This document shows, piece by piece, positions 62,561-64,000 of a DNA stretch of 64,000 bases. The notes beneath the pieces were generated by a model. It was not told the DNA's origin and made no database searches. It saw only the letters and a program-made list of their open reading frames with translations. The number at the start of each line of letters is the position of its first letter. The stretch's first letter is position 1. This DNA comes from Calliopsis andreniformis (taxonomy: Eukaryota > Arthropoda > Insecta > Hymenoptera > Andrenidae). The stretch lies in contig NC_135064.1 in the NCBI RefSeq assembly GCF_051401765.1, forward strand, positions 28,370,001-28,434,000, written 5' to 3'. The translations under genes were made by a program, and so were the position numbers.

Positions 62561-64000
62561 CAATATGGGTGTTCAATCGATTCGACGTTCGGTAACTGTG
62601 TACTGGAGTCTGTTCAGTGAAAAATTTCCTGGAAATTGGTAGAAATGCGAGGATTCTTGTGGTATGCAAGTCTATCGACACTGTAGGAACTAGAGCTCGT
62701 GCTGTTTGAAATTTTTGGAGCTGCAGCTATATGATATTTTCCAATTTATAGATGGAAGAAGAGATAATCTTACAGAGTGTATGTTAAAAATTGTTATTTT
62801 CGTACTTGAAGAGCTAAATTGAAAAAAAGTATTCAGAATCTCGGTAAACAACTGAACTGCTGCACGCAGAGTGAAGTCCCACTCAATATGCAACCCTCGC
62901 GTCAATATTCTTCTCCACAAAAAACACTTCAGTTCCCAAAACACATGTCCTGACAGAGTCATATCCCACAGGCAACAACGGGTCCATTTATCTTGCGTCT
63001 TCCAGCAATCAGCCGCCACATTGAGCGTAAGAGCGGATGAGCCATCGAGGGTAGACAAAACGTTGGGACAGAGGCCGTGTGTTTAGAGTGGAAACAAATT
63101 TGTCCTCGAGATTTCTCGGGCCTAACCAAATAGCCGCGAACCAGCAGCAGCGGCAGCAGCAGCGGCAGCAGCAGCAGCAGCAGCATCAGGAACGACCGCA
63201 GCCTCGTACCTGCCGGGGTCCGAGTCAACTTGATTTATCCTGTCCAGGCAACGAGGGATTGGCTTCTGTTTTTGCTAGGCTGCGCTGGAACACCAGCGAA
63301 TCCGTTTAGCGTCTCGACTAAATCCAGGCCCGTCGATCCGCTCGCGTTCGTCCCGGATCAGAGATCCGGAAAAATCGACCGGAGGACACTGGGAAGGAGA
63401 GGGGGAGGGGGCTGGTTTCCAGGCAATTTCAGGTGGACACAGGCAGACGGAGTTAAACCTATTATTATCATGCCTCGTCCCCCGTGGTGAAAATGTCAAA
63501 CGGGCATCTTGCATCGGCGACTCGCGCTGCCCGTGGCGGCCACATCAAAGCGGAAGGGAGAGAGGATCGGGGCTCAGGGAGGGTTCTCGCGAACGTCACG
63601 CGACAGGACACGTCGGTCCTGTCGACCCAACTTGTCCCAACTATTTTATCCGCCTGGTATCTCTACCTGTCTCGCCTCACGTGCGCGACCAACGCTCCTC
63701 TCGTATCGGACCTCGCGATCGAGCTGTCCCCGTGTCAGGGCACCGGTTTTTACGAGAATTTCGATCGACTTCGAAGCCCGAAAAGATTCGCCCCTCGCTT
63801 CGCTGAGGATGCCCCGTGGCCTCGGCTTTCGGGATTCTTGGAACGTGAAAATGATGGATTTTCGATGCCGAGATTTATTTTAACACATTCACAGTCCTAT
63901 GGTAGGTCTTTTGCTCAGCTGATATTCTTCATCATTTTCACGAACTTCTATGGCCTTATTGAGCGTGGAAGTAAAACAGTCGATATCTAATATTACCTGT
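62561..64000. other. Non-coding stretch to the window end
   Basis: It contains the CAG repeat at 63142-63189. A 168-codon + frame (63484-63990) ends just before the window edge; it begins GC-rich and ends with a hydrophobic piece, but no domain is recognised and it overlaps another open + frame. I see no firm gene here. Confidence 0.5.
63142..63189 (+). repeat. Interrupted CAG trinucleotide repeat
   Basis: The pattern is (CAG)3-CGG-(CAG)3-CGG-(CAG)6-CAT-CAG. In the + frame from 63079 to 63309 it encodes a Gln-rich run with two Arg and one His, as in many insect polyQ regions. That frame has no ATG start and no clear splice flanks. An exon fragment cannot be excluded, but a non-coding microsatellite is equally likely. 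Confidence 0.95.

Noticed and set aside
63484..63990. 168-codon + frame at the window end
   Set aside because: It has no recognised domain, overlaps another open + frame, and changes character from GC-rich junk to AT-rich hydrophobic sequence. It could only be judged with sequence beyond the window.
1..64000. CRISPR array, prokaryotic operon, insertion sequence or phage content
   Set aside because: There are no regularly spaced identical repeats, no Shine-Dalgarno or operon structure and no bacterial protein families. All signals are eukaryotic.
1..64000. Conserved insect microRNAs (let-7, miR-1, miR-8, miR-10, miR-124, miR-184, bantam and similar)
   Set aside because: A reading for the remembered mature sequences on the + strand, and for their obvious complements, found none. 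The hairpins listed are too short for precursors.

Overview
This window looks like non-coding DNA from an insect nuclear genome. AT-rich stretches full of TAATTA-type words alternate with GC-rich, CpG-rich islands. CpG is not visibly depleted. There are eroded mariner-like transposon ends, a long GA microsatellite, and no operon structure, Shine-Dalgarno sites or dense long reading frames. The retained CpG and the repeat style are compatible with Hymenoptera (bee, ant or wasp). That is an inference from composition, because no marker gene is present.

I recognise no protein-coding gene, tRNA, rRNA, snRNA or conserved insect microRNA. Open frames are short. They overlap in several frames at once inside GC-rich patches, and many have no ATG. 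The longest (43867-44505) shows no domain I know. I therefore read the window as intergenic DNA or the inside of one or more long introns. A motif at 10922/10923, a strong 3' splice site joined directly to a 5' splice site on the + strand, is what a recursive splice site in a long intron looks like.

Layout. At 1-10.8 kb is unique sequence with a short direct repeat (944/999) and a hairpin in a GC island (2578-2620). At 10.9-11.5 kb are the recursive-splice-like site, a perfect hairpin and a seven-copy 8-bp tandem repeat. From 11.5 to 30 kb is mostly featureless sequence with a GA microsatellite (about 23.29-23.35 kb) and a homeodomain-site-rich block near 20.7 kb. At 30.42-30.50 kb is a 74-bp fused pair of mariner-type ends, and at 33.3-38.8 kb are five scattered mariner-like termini flanked by TA. 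At 37.9-38.2 kb is the most CpG-rich island, with a CGCGG tandem repeat. At 45.9-46.7 kb is the most structured locus: CCAAT, TATA box and initiator-like sequence, then four hairpins in 93 bp, then about 590 nt almost lacking G on the + strand. From 55.3 to 62.6 kb are several blocks resembling conserved developmental cis-regulatory DNA, including twin TATAAATA repeats and a perfect CRE site. At 63.14 kb is a CAG repeat.

No set of genes acting together can be inferred. The best leads for new biology are the 45.9-46.7 kb locus and the candidate recursive splice site. Both are sequence-pattern inferences without expression or conservation data.
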